Assembly (NCBI GenBank): GCA_937900165.1
Contig: CALCCX010000285.1
Location: 1-6,314 of the forward strand
Length of the DNA: 6,314 bases
Source of the DNA: an uncultured Acidimicrobiia bacterium
GTDB lineage: Bacteria; Actinomycetota; Acidimicrobiia; Spongiisociales; Spongiisociaceae
Reading direction: 5' to 3'
The position numbers were made by a program, and so were the translations under genes. The notes beneath the pieces are model-generated. The model did no database searches and was not told the origin of the DNA. It was given only the letters and a program-made list of their open reading frames with translations. Positions 1-6,314 of the stretch are shown piece by piece; within the stretch, counting starts at the first letter, position 1; each line of letters opens with the position of its first letter.

Positions 1-43
1 TATATCAGTGTGACTGGAGTTCAGACGTGTGCTCTTCCGATCT
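1..43 (-). other. Illumina adapter contamination at left contig end
   Basis: Positions 10-43 match the Illumina TruSeq index-side adapter (begins GTGACTGGAGTTCAGACGTG and ends GCTCTTCCGATCT). Positions 2-9 (ATATCAGT) are the reverse complement of the 8-base index seen at the other end. The whole stretch is the exact reverse complement of 6155-6197, so both contig ends came from reads running into the same adapter. It is not genomic. Translating across it gives the peptide MTGVQTCALPIS, a familiar adapter-derived artefact in protein databases. Genomic sequence starts at about 44. Confidence 0.98.
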
Positions 44-1179
44 CGGCCGTGGTCGAACACCTGCTCAACCCTGTGGGTCGCCAGGGCCAGGAGCCGGCCC
101 CCTCCGTCGCCTACGAATCGCTCCGTATTGATGGCGTAGTCGCGCTCTCCCCCTTCTTCGTGGGCGGACGAGACGCGATGGATCATTGGCCAAGTCGGCC
201 ACGGGTTGTTGGGAGCACGATCATCCGGCGGCCTTGACATGATCTCGAACTGTCTCACAGATGCTGCCCCCTGCCGATGGGCTGTGCCGAGACAATCTGC
301 GCCGGTGTCCCCTCCACCGATAATGATCACGTGTTTTCCGCCAGCGTCGATCGCTGGGGCGGGCAGTGTTGCCTCCTGAACCCGATTCGAACCTGACAGG
401 TACTCCATCGCCTGGTGGATCCCTACCAGCTCAGCGCCGGGAATCGGCAGATCCCGTGGCAGAGCGGCACCACCGGCGAGTACAACGGCATCGAACTCGG
501 AACGAATCTGGTCGGCTTCGACGTCCCCACCTACCTCGACGCTCAGCCTGAATTTCGTTCCTTCCGCTTCCATTTGGCCGATCCGCCGGTCCAGAATCCG
601 CTTCTCCATCTTGAACTCGGGGATCCCGAACCGCATGAGACCGCCGGGCGCCTCGTCCCTTTCGAACACGACCACATCGTGGCCGGCCCTGGTCAGCTGT
701 TGGGCAGCGGCCAGCCCGGCCGGTCCAGACCCGATCACCGCGACGCTCCGTCCGGAGGCCTTGGACGGAACCACTGGAACAACCCAGCCATTCGACCAAG
801 CCAGATCGATGATCTCGAGCTCGACCTGTTTGATGGTCACGGGGTCCTCATTGATGCCAAGGACACACGCCCCCTCACACGGTGCAGGACACAGCCTTCC
901 AGTGAATTCAGGGAAGTTATTGGTGGCGTGGAGACGATCGATGGCATCTCGCCAGTGACCTCGATAGACAAGATCGTTCCAGTCCGGAATGAGGTTTCCG
1001 AGCGGGCAACCCGAGTTACAAAACGGGACCCCGCAGTCCATACATCTGGACGCCTGGACCTCGAGAACGTCATGGTCGAAGTCCTCGTACACCTCTTTCC
1101 AGTCCAACAGCCTGAGCTCCACCGGACGGCGTGCCGGCAGTTCCCGTCGGTGATCGATGAAGCCTCTCGGGTCACCCAT
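44..1179 (-). CDS. gltD: Glutamate synthase small subunit GltD (C-terminus missing)
   Basis: This is the NADPH-oxidising beta subunit of glutamate synthase, passing electrons from NADPH via FAD and Fe-S clusters to GltB. The minus frame starting at ATG 1179-1177 reads MGDPRGFIDHRRELPARRPV, the usual GltD N-terminus, and stays open for 378 codons to the adapter junction. Two cysteine groups for the 4Fe-4S clusters are visible: C46, C49, C54, C58 and C97, C101, C105 (the latter in CPAPCEGAC). The FAD dinucleotide fold is GSGPAGL at 150-156, with an acidic E173 ending the next strand. GGLMRFGIPEFKMEK (179-193) is typical of the family. A second nucleotide-binding motif, GGGDTGADC (288-296), should bind NADPH. 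GltD proteins are about 470-490 residues, so roughly the last 100 are lost to the contig end, not to mutation. The ATG lies inside the end of gltB with an 8-base overlap (ATGGGTGA) and no clear Shine-Dalgarno, which suggests translational coupling. Confidence 0.95.
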
Positions 1180-4100
1180 GGGCGGCATCCATGATCGCGT
1201 CCGTGGCAGGGATGCCCCGTTCTCGGGCCAGCCGGCCGGCGTTGATCACCCGCTTGTAGTCCTTGGGAATGACCTTGGTGAACTTGGCAATCTCCGAATC
1301 CCACGAATCCAGGAGGCGAGAGGCAACCTCAGAGCCAGTCTCTTGCCTGTGGGCCTCGACCCGATCACGCAGGAACGCGCGATCGTCCGCCTGCAATGGG
1401 TCGAGGTCGACCATCTCGAGGTTCACTTTTCCGGAAAAGGTCCCATCGGTGTCGTAGACATAGGCAATCCCGCCAGACATTCCGGCCGCGAAATTCCTAC
1501 CCGTCGGACCGAGGATGACCACCCTTCCACCTGTCATGTATTCGCAGCCGTGGTCGCCCACGCCCTCAACGACCGCATTGGCCCCTGAGTTGCGAACACA
1601 GAACCGCTCGCCGACGACTCCCCTGAGGAACACCTCGCCTGAGGTGGCTCCGTAAAGAATCACGTTGCCTGCGATAACATTTTCTTCGGCGACTATTGGC
1701 GACGCAGCCGGAGGTTGAACGATGATCCTGCCCCCAGACAGACCCTTGCCCAGGTAGTCGTTCGCATCACCTGAGAGGCGCAAAGTAATACCGGAAGGGA
1801 CGAACGCCCCGAAGCTCATGCCCGCAGAGCCCTCAAAGCTGACGTCGATGGTGTCGTCAGGCAACCCGCGACCGCCGTACCGCTTCGTCACCTCGTATCC
1901 AAGCAACGTGCCAACGGTTCGATTGACATTGCGGATCGGGAGCTCGAGTTTGACCGGGTCACCATCCTCAATGGCCCCTGCCGACAATTGGATCAGAGTC
2001 TGATCGAGGGCCTTGGCGAGCTCGTGGTCCTGCGTCGAGACATTGTGCCTCGGCTCTTCGTCGGCCAGATCGGGGACGTGGAAAATTGGGCCGAGATCGA
2101 GACCTTTTACCTTCCAGTGCCTAACTGCCTCATCGACTTCGAGCATCTCGGCGCGCCCAATGGCCTCCTGGAGGGTCCGGAACCCGAGCTCGGCCAACAA
2201 CTCCCTCACCTCCTCGGCAATGAACTCCATGAAATTGACAACGTGCTCTGCCTTGCCCGTGTACTTTTTTCGCAACTCGGGATTCTGCGTGGCAATGCCG
2301 ACCGGGCATGTGTCAAGGTGGCAGACCCGCATCATCACGCAGCCGGAAACAACCAGCGGCGCCGTTGCAAAGCCAAATTCATCCGCCCCAAGCAAGGCGG
2401 CGATCATCACGTCCCGTCCGGTCTTGAGCTGACCATCGGCCTGAACGACTATTCGACCGCGCAGTCCGTTGAGCAGCAACGTCTGCTGCGTCTCGGCAAG
2501 TCCGATCTCCCAAGGACCGCCGGCATGCTTGAGGGAACCAAGCGGCGACGCCCCGGTCCCTCCGTCGTAGCCCGAGATCAGCACAACGTCGGATTTCGCC
2601 TTGACCACTCCGGCAGCGACGGTGCCAACTCCCATCTGGGCGACCAACTTGACATGGATCCTGGCCATGGGGTTGGCATTCTTGAGGTCGTGGATGAGCT
2701 GTTTGATGTCTTCGATGGAGTAGATGTCGTGGTGGGGTGGGGGCGAAATGAGACCTACGCCTGGTGTCGAATGCCTCGTCTCGGCGATCCATGGATACAC
2801 CTTGTTGCCAGGCAGCTGACCACCCTCGCCAGGTTTGGCACCTTGGGCCATCTTGATCTGAATGTCGTCGGCGTTCACCAGGTACTCAGATGTCACGCCG
2901 AATCGGCCAGACGCGACCTGCTTGATGGCGCTCCGTCGCATGTCACCGTTGTCGTCGGGAACAAAACGATCGGCATCCTCTCCGCCTTCGCCGGTATTGG
3001 ATTTGGCACCCAGCCGGTTCATGGCGATCGCCAACGTCTCGTGAGCCTCTTTGGAGATGGAGCCGTATGACATAGCCCCGGTCGAAAACCGTTTTACAAT
3101 TTCGGCGACCGGTTCGACCTCATCAATCGGGATCGCAGGACCGACCTTGAACTTGAACATTCCCCGTAGAGTCGCGAGCCTTTGCGACTGATCGTCTACC
3201 GCGGCGCTGTATTCCTTGAAGATGTCATAGCGGCCGCTCGTCGTCGCGTGTTGGAGCTTGAAAACCGTCTCAGGGTTGAACAGATGATGCTCCCCCTCCC
3301 TCCGCCACTGGTATTCGCCCCCGGCATCGAGGGTGCGATGGGCCCTCTCTTCAGGCTGGTCGCTGAAGGCGACCCGATGCCGAGACACGACTTCTTCCGC
3401 AAGAACGTCTAGGCCCACACCGCCAAGGCGACTGATGGTGCCGGTGAAGTAACGATCGACGACCTCGTCGCTGATACCGACCGCCTCGAATATCTGAGCG
3501 CCTATGTAGGACGAGATGGTGCTGATACCCATCTTGGACATCACCTTGAGAATTCCCTTGCCGGCCGCCGCTATGTAGTTGGCCTTGGCTTGGGCACCGC
3601 TGAGGGCCAGCCCATGGTCGCCGGCCTCCGCCATCGCCGCGACCGTCTCCAACGCCAAGTATGGATTCACCACTGCCGCGCCGTAGCCGAGCAGAAGGGC
3701 CAGATGGTGAATCTCGCGGGCCTCTCCTGTCTCAATGATCAGGCCGATCTGGCTGCGCTGTTTGGTACGGATCAGGTGATGGTGCAACCCGGCCGTGATC
3801 AGAAGCGCCGGGATCGGAGCCTCATCCGGTCCGCATGCTCGGTCGGACAGGACGATTCCCGACACACCCTCCAGGATCAACTGGTCGACGCTCGCGAAGA
3901 CACGCCTGATCGCGGCCTGGAGACCTGGCCCCCCTTCGGCAACCGGGAACCGGCATGGCACGACCGCCGTAAAGCCTTCAACGGTGGCTACCTCGTCCAT
4001 ATGGAGAAGTTGTTCGAGTTGGTCATTGTCGATGATCGGAGTGTCTATTTCGATCATCGAACACGACCGCTCGGTCGGCTCGAACAAGTTCGATTCTGGG

Positions 4101-5743
4101 CCCAACATGGTTCGCAACGACGTGACCAATTCCTCCCGAATCGCGTCGAGGGGAGGATTGGTGACCTGGGCGAACAGTTGCATGAAGTAGTCGAACAGCA
4201 ATTTGGGACGGTCAGACAAAGCAGCCAACGGCGTATCCGAACCCATCGATCCAAGCGGCTCTTTGGCATCCTTGGCCATCGGAGCAAGAAGAATTCTCAA
4301 CTCTTCATGCGTATACCCGAACAAGATCTGACGCTGGACGAGCGGTCGCCGATCGTCGCCGCGGGCCGATCGGCGTTTGGCAACATCGTCGAGGTGCAAT
4401 AGCTGGCGGTCCAGCCATTCCTGATGAGGGCGGGAGCCGGCCAACTCCGCCTTGATTTCTTCGTCCCTGACGATCCGACCCTTGGTTGTGTCGACGAGGA
4501 ACATCTTCCCCGGCTGAAGCCGGCCCTTTTCCACAACGTTGGCAGCGGGGACATCCACCACCCCAACCTCAGAAGCCATGATGACGATGTCGTCATCGGT
4601 CACCCAGTAACGACTGGGGCGCAGCCCATTGCGGTCGAGCACCGCACCGATGAGTCTGCCGTCAGTGAACGCTATCGAGGCGGGTCCGTCCCACGGCTCC
4701 ATCAGCGAAGCGCTGTACTGATAGAAGGCCCTGACCTCTGGTGCCATGTGCTCATGGTTTTCCCAAGGCTCGGGGATCATCATCAGAACGGCCTCAGGCA
4801 GCGAATATCCGCCCATGTACAACAGCTCCAGAGCCTCATCGAAACCGGCGGTGTCAGAGGCGCCGGGTGTGCAGATAGGGAAGATGCGAGACAGGTCGCC
4901 TGGGATGAGGTCGGTGGCGAGCAAGGTTTCACGGGCCCGCATGAAGTTGCGGTTGCCTTGGATCGTGTTGATCTCCCCGTTGTGGGCGATGTATCGGTAC
5001 GGATGAGCGAGCGGCCACATCGGAAAGGTGTTCGTGGAGAATCTCGAGTGAGCCAAAACCATCGCGCTCTCGACCCGGTCATCATGCAGATCGGCGAAGA
5101 ACTCAGCCAACTGGGGCGATGTCAGCATGCCCTTGTACACGAAGGTTCGGCCCGAAAGGCTCGGGAAGTAGACGCCGTCGTGCATCTCTGATGCACCCCC
5201 GATCGCCTCGTTCACCTCGTCGGGGCCGGCGACCAGATGAATCTCATGCTCGATCCTCTTGCGGATCACGTAGGCGAGCCGCTCGAGGGCCATTCCGCCG
5301 ATCCCCTCACCCGCGATGAAGATCTGGCGGAAGGTCGGCATGGTCTCGAGTGCGGCGGCGCCCAACACCGATGGATCGACCGGAATGTCACGCCAACCAA
5401 GCACCGAGAGTCCCTCGTCCTCAACCAGTCGCTCGATCGCCTCTGCCCCGAGATCGGCCTGGACAGAATCGCGGGGCAGGAAGGCCATACCGGTCGCATA
5501 GTTGCCTTCAGGAGGAAGTTCGAACGGAACTACAGCCCGGAAAAATCGATCGGGAACCTGGAGCAGCAGACCAGCCCCATCCCCTGTCTTGGGATCGGCG
5601 CCTATCGCCCCCCTGTGTTCGAGATTGCAAACGGCCCCGATGCCCATCTGCACTATCCGGTGGCTCCGCCGTCCTTTGAGGTCTACGACAAAGTTGACCC
5701 CACACGAGTCGTGCTCGAACGAATTTCGATAAAGGCCAGACAC
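1172..5743 (-). CDS. gltB: Glutamate synthase large subunit GltB (complete)
   Basis: This is the alpha subunit of NADPH-dependent GOGAT: glutamine + 2-oxoglutarate + 2 electrons give two glutamates in nitrogen assimilation. The 1523-residue length is normal for the family. A 13-residue propeptide (MSGLYRNSFEHDS) precedes Cys14, the expected N-terminal nucleophile of the class II amidotransferase domain. That domain runs to about 420 and includes EHRGAIGADPKTGDGAG (about 42-58) and HSRFSTNTFPMWPLAHPYRY followed by AHNGEINT (about 232-260). A central linker domain follows (MGSDTPLAALSDRPKLLFDY near 500). The FMN synthase domain has AMSYGSISKEAHETLA (about 890), MAQGAKPGEGG from 965, and GYDGGTGASPLGS. 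Cysteines 1135, 1141 and 1146 (CVMMRVCHLDTC) fit the 3Fe-4S cluster. The C-terminal glycine-rich beta-helix starts near GDANDYLGKGLSGG (1325). I chose GTG at 5743 because AGAAAGGA sits 8 bases upstream and the N-terminus matches the family. The frame also stays open upstream to a TTG at 5869, but that extension crosses a perfect palindrome and has no family counterpart. It overlaps gltD by 8 bases. No frameshift or missing catalytic residue seen. Confidence 0.97.
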   Translation of the reverse strand: MSGLYRNSFEHDSCGVNFVVDLKGRRSHRIVQMGIGAVCNLEHRGAIGADPKTGDGAGLLLQVPDRFFRAVVPFELPPEGNYATGMAFLPRDSVQADLGAEAIERLVEDEGLSVLGWRDIPVDPSVLGAAALETMPTFRQIFIAGEGIGGMALERLAYVIRKRIEHEIHLVAGPDEVNEAIGGASEMHDGVYFPSLSGRTFVYKGMLTSPQLAEFFADLHDDRVESAMVLAHSRFSTNTFPMWPLAHPYRYIAHNGEINTIQGNRNFMRARETLLATDLIPGDLSRIFPICTPGASDTAGFDEALELLYMGGYSLPEAVLMMIPEPWENHEHMAPEVRAFYQYSASLMEPWDGPASIAFTDGRLIGAVLDRNGLRPSRYWVTDDDIVIMASEVGVVDVPAANVVEKGRLQPGKMFLVDTTKGRIVRDEEIKAELAGSRPHQEWLDRQLLHLDDVAKRRSARGDDRRPLVQRQILFGYTHEELRILLAPMAKDAKEPLGSMGSDTPLAALSDRPKLLFDYFMQLFAQVTNPPLDAIREELVTSLRTMLGPESNLFEPTERSCSMIEIDTPIIDNDQLEQLLHMDEVATVEGFTAVVPCRFPVAEGGPGLQAAIRRVFASVDQLILEGVSGIVLSDRACGPDEAPIPALLITAGLHHHLIRTKQRSQIGLIIETGEAREIHHLALLLGYGAAVVNPYLALETVAAMAEAGDHGLALSGAQAKANYIAAAGKGILKVMSKMGISTISSYIGAQIFEAVGISDEVVDRYFTGTISRLGGVGLDVLAEEVVSRHRVAFSDQPEERAHRTLDAGGEYQWRREGEHHLFNPETVFKLQHATTSGRYDIFKEYSAAVDDQSQRLATLRGMFKFKVGPAIPIDEVEPVAEIVKRFSTGAMSYGSISKEAHETLAIAMNRLGAKSNTGEGGEDADRFVPDDNGDMRRSAIKQVASGRFGVTSEYLVNADDIQIKMAQGAKPGEGGQLPGNKVYPWIAETRHSTPGVGLISPPPHHDIYSIEDIKQLIHDLKNANPMARIHVKLVAQMGVGTVAAGVVKAKSDVVLISGYDGGTGASPLGSLKHAGGPWEIGLAETQQTLLLNGLRGRIVVQADGQLKTGRDVMIAALLGADEFGFATAPLVVSGCVMMRVCHLDTCPVGIATQNPELRKKYTGKAEHVVNFMEFIAEEVRELLAELGFRTLQEAIGRAEMLEVDEAVRHWKVKGLDLGPIFHVPDLADEEPRHNVSTQDHELAKALDQTLIQLSAGAIEDGDPVKLELPIRNVNRTVGTLLGYEVTKRYGGRGLPDDTIDVSFEGSAGMSFGAFVPSGITLRLSGDANDYLGKGLSGGRIIVQPPAASPIVAEENVIAGNVILYGATSGEVFLRGVVGERFCVRNSGANAVVEGVGDHGCEYMTGGRVVILGPTGRNFAAGMSGGIAYVYDTDGTFSGKVNLEMVDLDPLQADDRAFLRDRVEAHRQETGSEVASRLLDSWDSEIAKFTKVIPKDYKRVINAGRLARERGIPATDAIMDAAHG

Positions 5744-5751
5744 CGGCGTTG

Positions 5752-5759
5752 TCCTTTCT
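5752..5759 (-). promoter_or_regulatory. Shine-Dalgarno deciding the gltB start
   Basis: The minus strand reads AGAAAGGA, then eight bases (CAACGCCG), then GTG at 5743-5741. This is good complementarity to the 16S rRNA 3' end at near-ideal spacing. The in-frame alternatives are TTG at 5869 and two ATGs at 5815 and 5809 inside the palindrome. None has a comparable site at proper distance. This supports a 1523-residue GltB rather than a 1565-residue one. Confidence 0.8.
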
Positions 5760-5803
5760 CGTTGATCGCCCTCGTGGCCGGCTGACCAGGTTTTCACAAC
5801 AAT

Positions 5804-5827
5804 TTTCATGCGCATATGCGCATGAAA
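5804..5827. promoter_or_regulatory. Perfect 24-bp palindrome upstream of gltB (candidate operator)
   Basis: The half-site TTTCATGCGCAT is followed directly by its exact reverse complement, giving 12 uninterrupted base pairs per arm centred between 5815 and 5816. It lies 60 bases upstream of the gltB GTG and 100 bases from the divergent ATG. Symmetry of this quality in a short intergenic region is typical of an operator for a homodimeric regulator. If transcribed, it could also fold into a stem of about 10 bp with an AUAU loop. It is not obviously a GlnR or AmtR site as I remember their consensus sequences, and I do not recognise the cognate regulator. Confidence 0.6.
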
Positions 5828-5868
5828 GTCCACCCAGGCAGGCCCTCGAGGCGAGATACGGAACGGCA

Positions 5869-5874
5869 ATCATA
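5869..5874 (-). promoter_or_regulatory. Candidate -10 element for gltBD
   Basis: The minus strand reads TATGAT, one mismatch from TATAAT. It would place transcription start near 5862 and give a leader of about 119 bases. The 24-bp palindrome would then lie at roughly +36 to +59, where a bound protein could block elongation. No convincing -35 is seen at 16-18 bases upstream (the sequence there is GGCGAAT-like), so the call is tentative. Confidence 0.3.
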
Positions 5875-5882
5875 CCCGCTGG

Positions 5883-5901
5883 TCTGGCTCCATTCGCCAG
5901 A
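5883..5901. repeat. Short inverted repeat between the divergent promoters
   Basis: TCTGGC at 5883-5888 and GCCAGA at 5896-5901 are exact reverse complements separated by seven bases. The repeat sits just upstream of the candidate gltB -10 and overlaps the expected -35 zones of both divergent promoters. It could be a second protein-binding site, but arms of six bases are short enough to arise by chance. Confidence 0.3.
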
Positions 5902-5915
5902 GTCACCCGCCCAAG

Positions 5916-5921
5916 TAGCGT
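5916..5921 (+). promoter_or_regulatory. Candidate -10 element for the divergent gene, leaderless geometry
   Basis: TAGCGT fits the loose TANNNT -10 pattern of high-GC bacteria and ends six bases before the ATG at 5928. That places the start codon itself at the expected transcription start. No Shine-Dalgarno precedes this ATG (the bases before it are GTATCGGG). Both facts are consistent with a leaderless mRNA. The -35 region (TTCGCC near 5893) is weak. Confidence 0.3.
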
Positions 5922-5927
5922 ATCGGG

Positions 5928-6154
5928 ATGCCTGTGATCGTCGTTGGTGCCGACACTCCAAGAGGACCAGCGGTAGTCGATGCCCTCCTGGAGCGTGCCA
6001 TCGAGGTCAGGGCCTTCATCACTGACCCCGATTCGTCTCCCCCGTTACGCAAGGCGGGAGCCAAGGTGGCCACCGGCGATATCTCGGACGGTTCCCACAT
6101 CGAAGCTGCCGCAATGGGTTGTTTCTGCGCGGTCGTGCTGGCCGGCGCGGCCCT
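5928..6154 (+). CDS. Rossmann-fold NAD(P)-binding protein, 5' fragment
   Basis: Seventy-five genomic codons are present before the adapter interrupts the gene at 6155. The start MPVIVVGADTPRGPAVVDAL is a beta-strand, glycine loop and helix as in NmrA-like or SDR-type NAD(P)-binding proteins. A second strand, EVRAFITD (26-33), and the segment AKVATGDISDGSHIEAA (45-61) match the usual V.GD..D pattern after the third strand. The glycine loop reads GADTPRG (7-13) where the family normally has GATGxxG, so the middle glycine is replaced by threonine. The substrate cannot be told: the catalytic region lies beyond the contig end. It is divergent from gltB and shares its 184-base upstream region. Residues after Ala75 (LDRKSTRLNSS and on) are adapter translation and not protein. 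Other possibilities are an NAD-dependent epimerase-like or NAD(P)H azoreductase-like protein. Confidence 0.75.
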
Positions 6155-6220
6155 AGATCGGAAGAGCACACGTCTGAACTCCAGTCACACTGATATATCT
6201 CGTATGCCGTCTTCTGCTTG
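6155..6220 (+). other. Illumina adapter, index and P7 sequence at right contig end
   Basis: AGATCGGAAGAGCACACGTC and the rest of the TruSeq adapter occupy 6155-6188. An 8-base index, ACTGATAT, lies at 6189-6196, and the P7 tail beginning ATCTCGTATGCCG and ending CTGCTTG at 6197-6220. The first 43 bases are the exact reverse complement of 1-43. The index looks like TruSeq index 25 from memory. Translations through here give the known artefact peptides DRKSTRLNSSH (plus) and QKTAYEIYQCDWSSDVCSSD (minus). Confidence 0.98.
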
Positions 6221-6314
6221 AAAAAAAAAAAACAAAAAGAAACTAAACAAATACCAAACGCACTCACCTATACCTCGTACTACTGCGCTCATCGAAAATC
6301 CAATGCCGTCAACC
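6221..6314 (+). other. Poly-A and read-through noise past the adapter end
   Basis: Twelve A residues directly follow the end of the P7 oligonucleotide, then an A/C-rich stretch that drifts into apparently random sequence. This is what Illumina base calling yields once a short insert and its adapter are exhausted. No coding or structural signal is seen, and composition differs sharply from the GC-rich genomic part. It should be trimmed. Confidence 0.85.

Noticed and set aside
837..1304. Minus-strand 155-codon open frame overlapping gltB and gltD
   Set aside because: It is in a different frame from both real genes, which together explain the region with intact family motifs. Its translation is rich in Arg and Ser with no fold signal.
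1988..3070. 360-codon open frame on the plus strand, antisense to gltB
   Set aside because: It lies wholly within the well-supported gltB coding sequence, has no recognisable domain and no ribosome binding site that I could see. Long antisense frames are expected opposite GC-rich genes. The same holds for plus-strand frames at 415-1194, 3590-4402, 4424-5191 and 5237-5785.
4580..4597. Near-perfect palindrome GATGACGA-TG-TCGTCATC inside gltB
   Set aside because: It encodes the in-frame stretch DDDIVI of GltB and is explained by codon choice. Its position deep within the gene gives no reason to call an operator.
5791..5807. GAAAA direct repeat with 12-base period on the minus strand (possible GlnR-like box)
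   Set aside because: The spacing and the missing GTnAC half-sites do not fit the GlnR consensus as I know it, and the A-rich words are too short to be significant.
1..6197. Composite transposon or integron-like unit bounded by terminal inverted repeats
   Set aside because: The repeats are Illumina adapter sequence. No transposase, integrase or target-site duplication is present.
6019..6267. Minus-strand frame encoding a lysine- and phenylalanine-rich N-terminus followed by KQKTAYEIYQCDW
   Set aside because: The sequence is translated poly-A and Illumina adapter, a known database artefact, joined to the antisense of the truncated Rossmann gene.
6233..6314. A/C-rich sequence at the right end as a possible low-GC transferred segment
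   Set aside because: It directly follows the P7 adapter end and a poly-A run, which marks it as base-calling noise beyond the sequenced molecule.

Overview
The window is one assembled contig whose biological part is about positions 44 to 6154. Both ends are untrimmed Illumina library sequence, and a low-quality read-through tail follows at 6221-6314. The GC-rich coding DNA, GTG start, tightly overlapping genes and actinobacterial-style GltB/GltD termini (MSGLY...FEHDSCGV and MGDPRGF) suggest a high-GC Gram-positive, possibly an uncultured actinobacterium from a metagenome. That placement is inference from remembered family sequences, not a search.

The minus strand carries a gltBD operon. gltB (5743 down to 1172) is complete and encodes a 1523-residue glutamate synthase large subunit. 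gltD (1179 down to the adapter junction) encodes the small subunit, overlaps the gltB stop by 8 bases, and is cut after about 378 residues. Together the two proteins make the NADPH-dependent GOGAT complex. GltD takes electrons from NADPH through FAD and Fe-S clusters. GltB hydrolyses glutamine at its N-terminal Cys, channels the ammonia, and aminates 2-oxoglutarate on FMN, giving two glutamates.

A 184-base divergent intergenic region (5744-5927) separates gltB from the start of a plus-strand gene. That gene encodes a Rossmann-fold NAD(P)-binding protein and is cut after 75 codons. The intergenic region holds a strong Shine-Dalgarno for gltB, a perfect 24-bp palindrome 60 bases upstream of the gltB start, a smaller inverted repeat, and plausible -10 elements in each direction. 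It is the only part of the genomic DNA with structure that ordinary housekeeping genes do not explain.

The rest is conventional. I see no mobile element, CRISPR array, RNA gene or novel multi-gene system. The striking 43-bp perfect terminal inverted repeat is sequencing adapter, not a transposon end.
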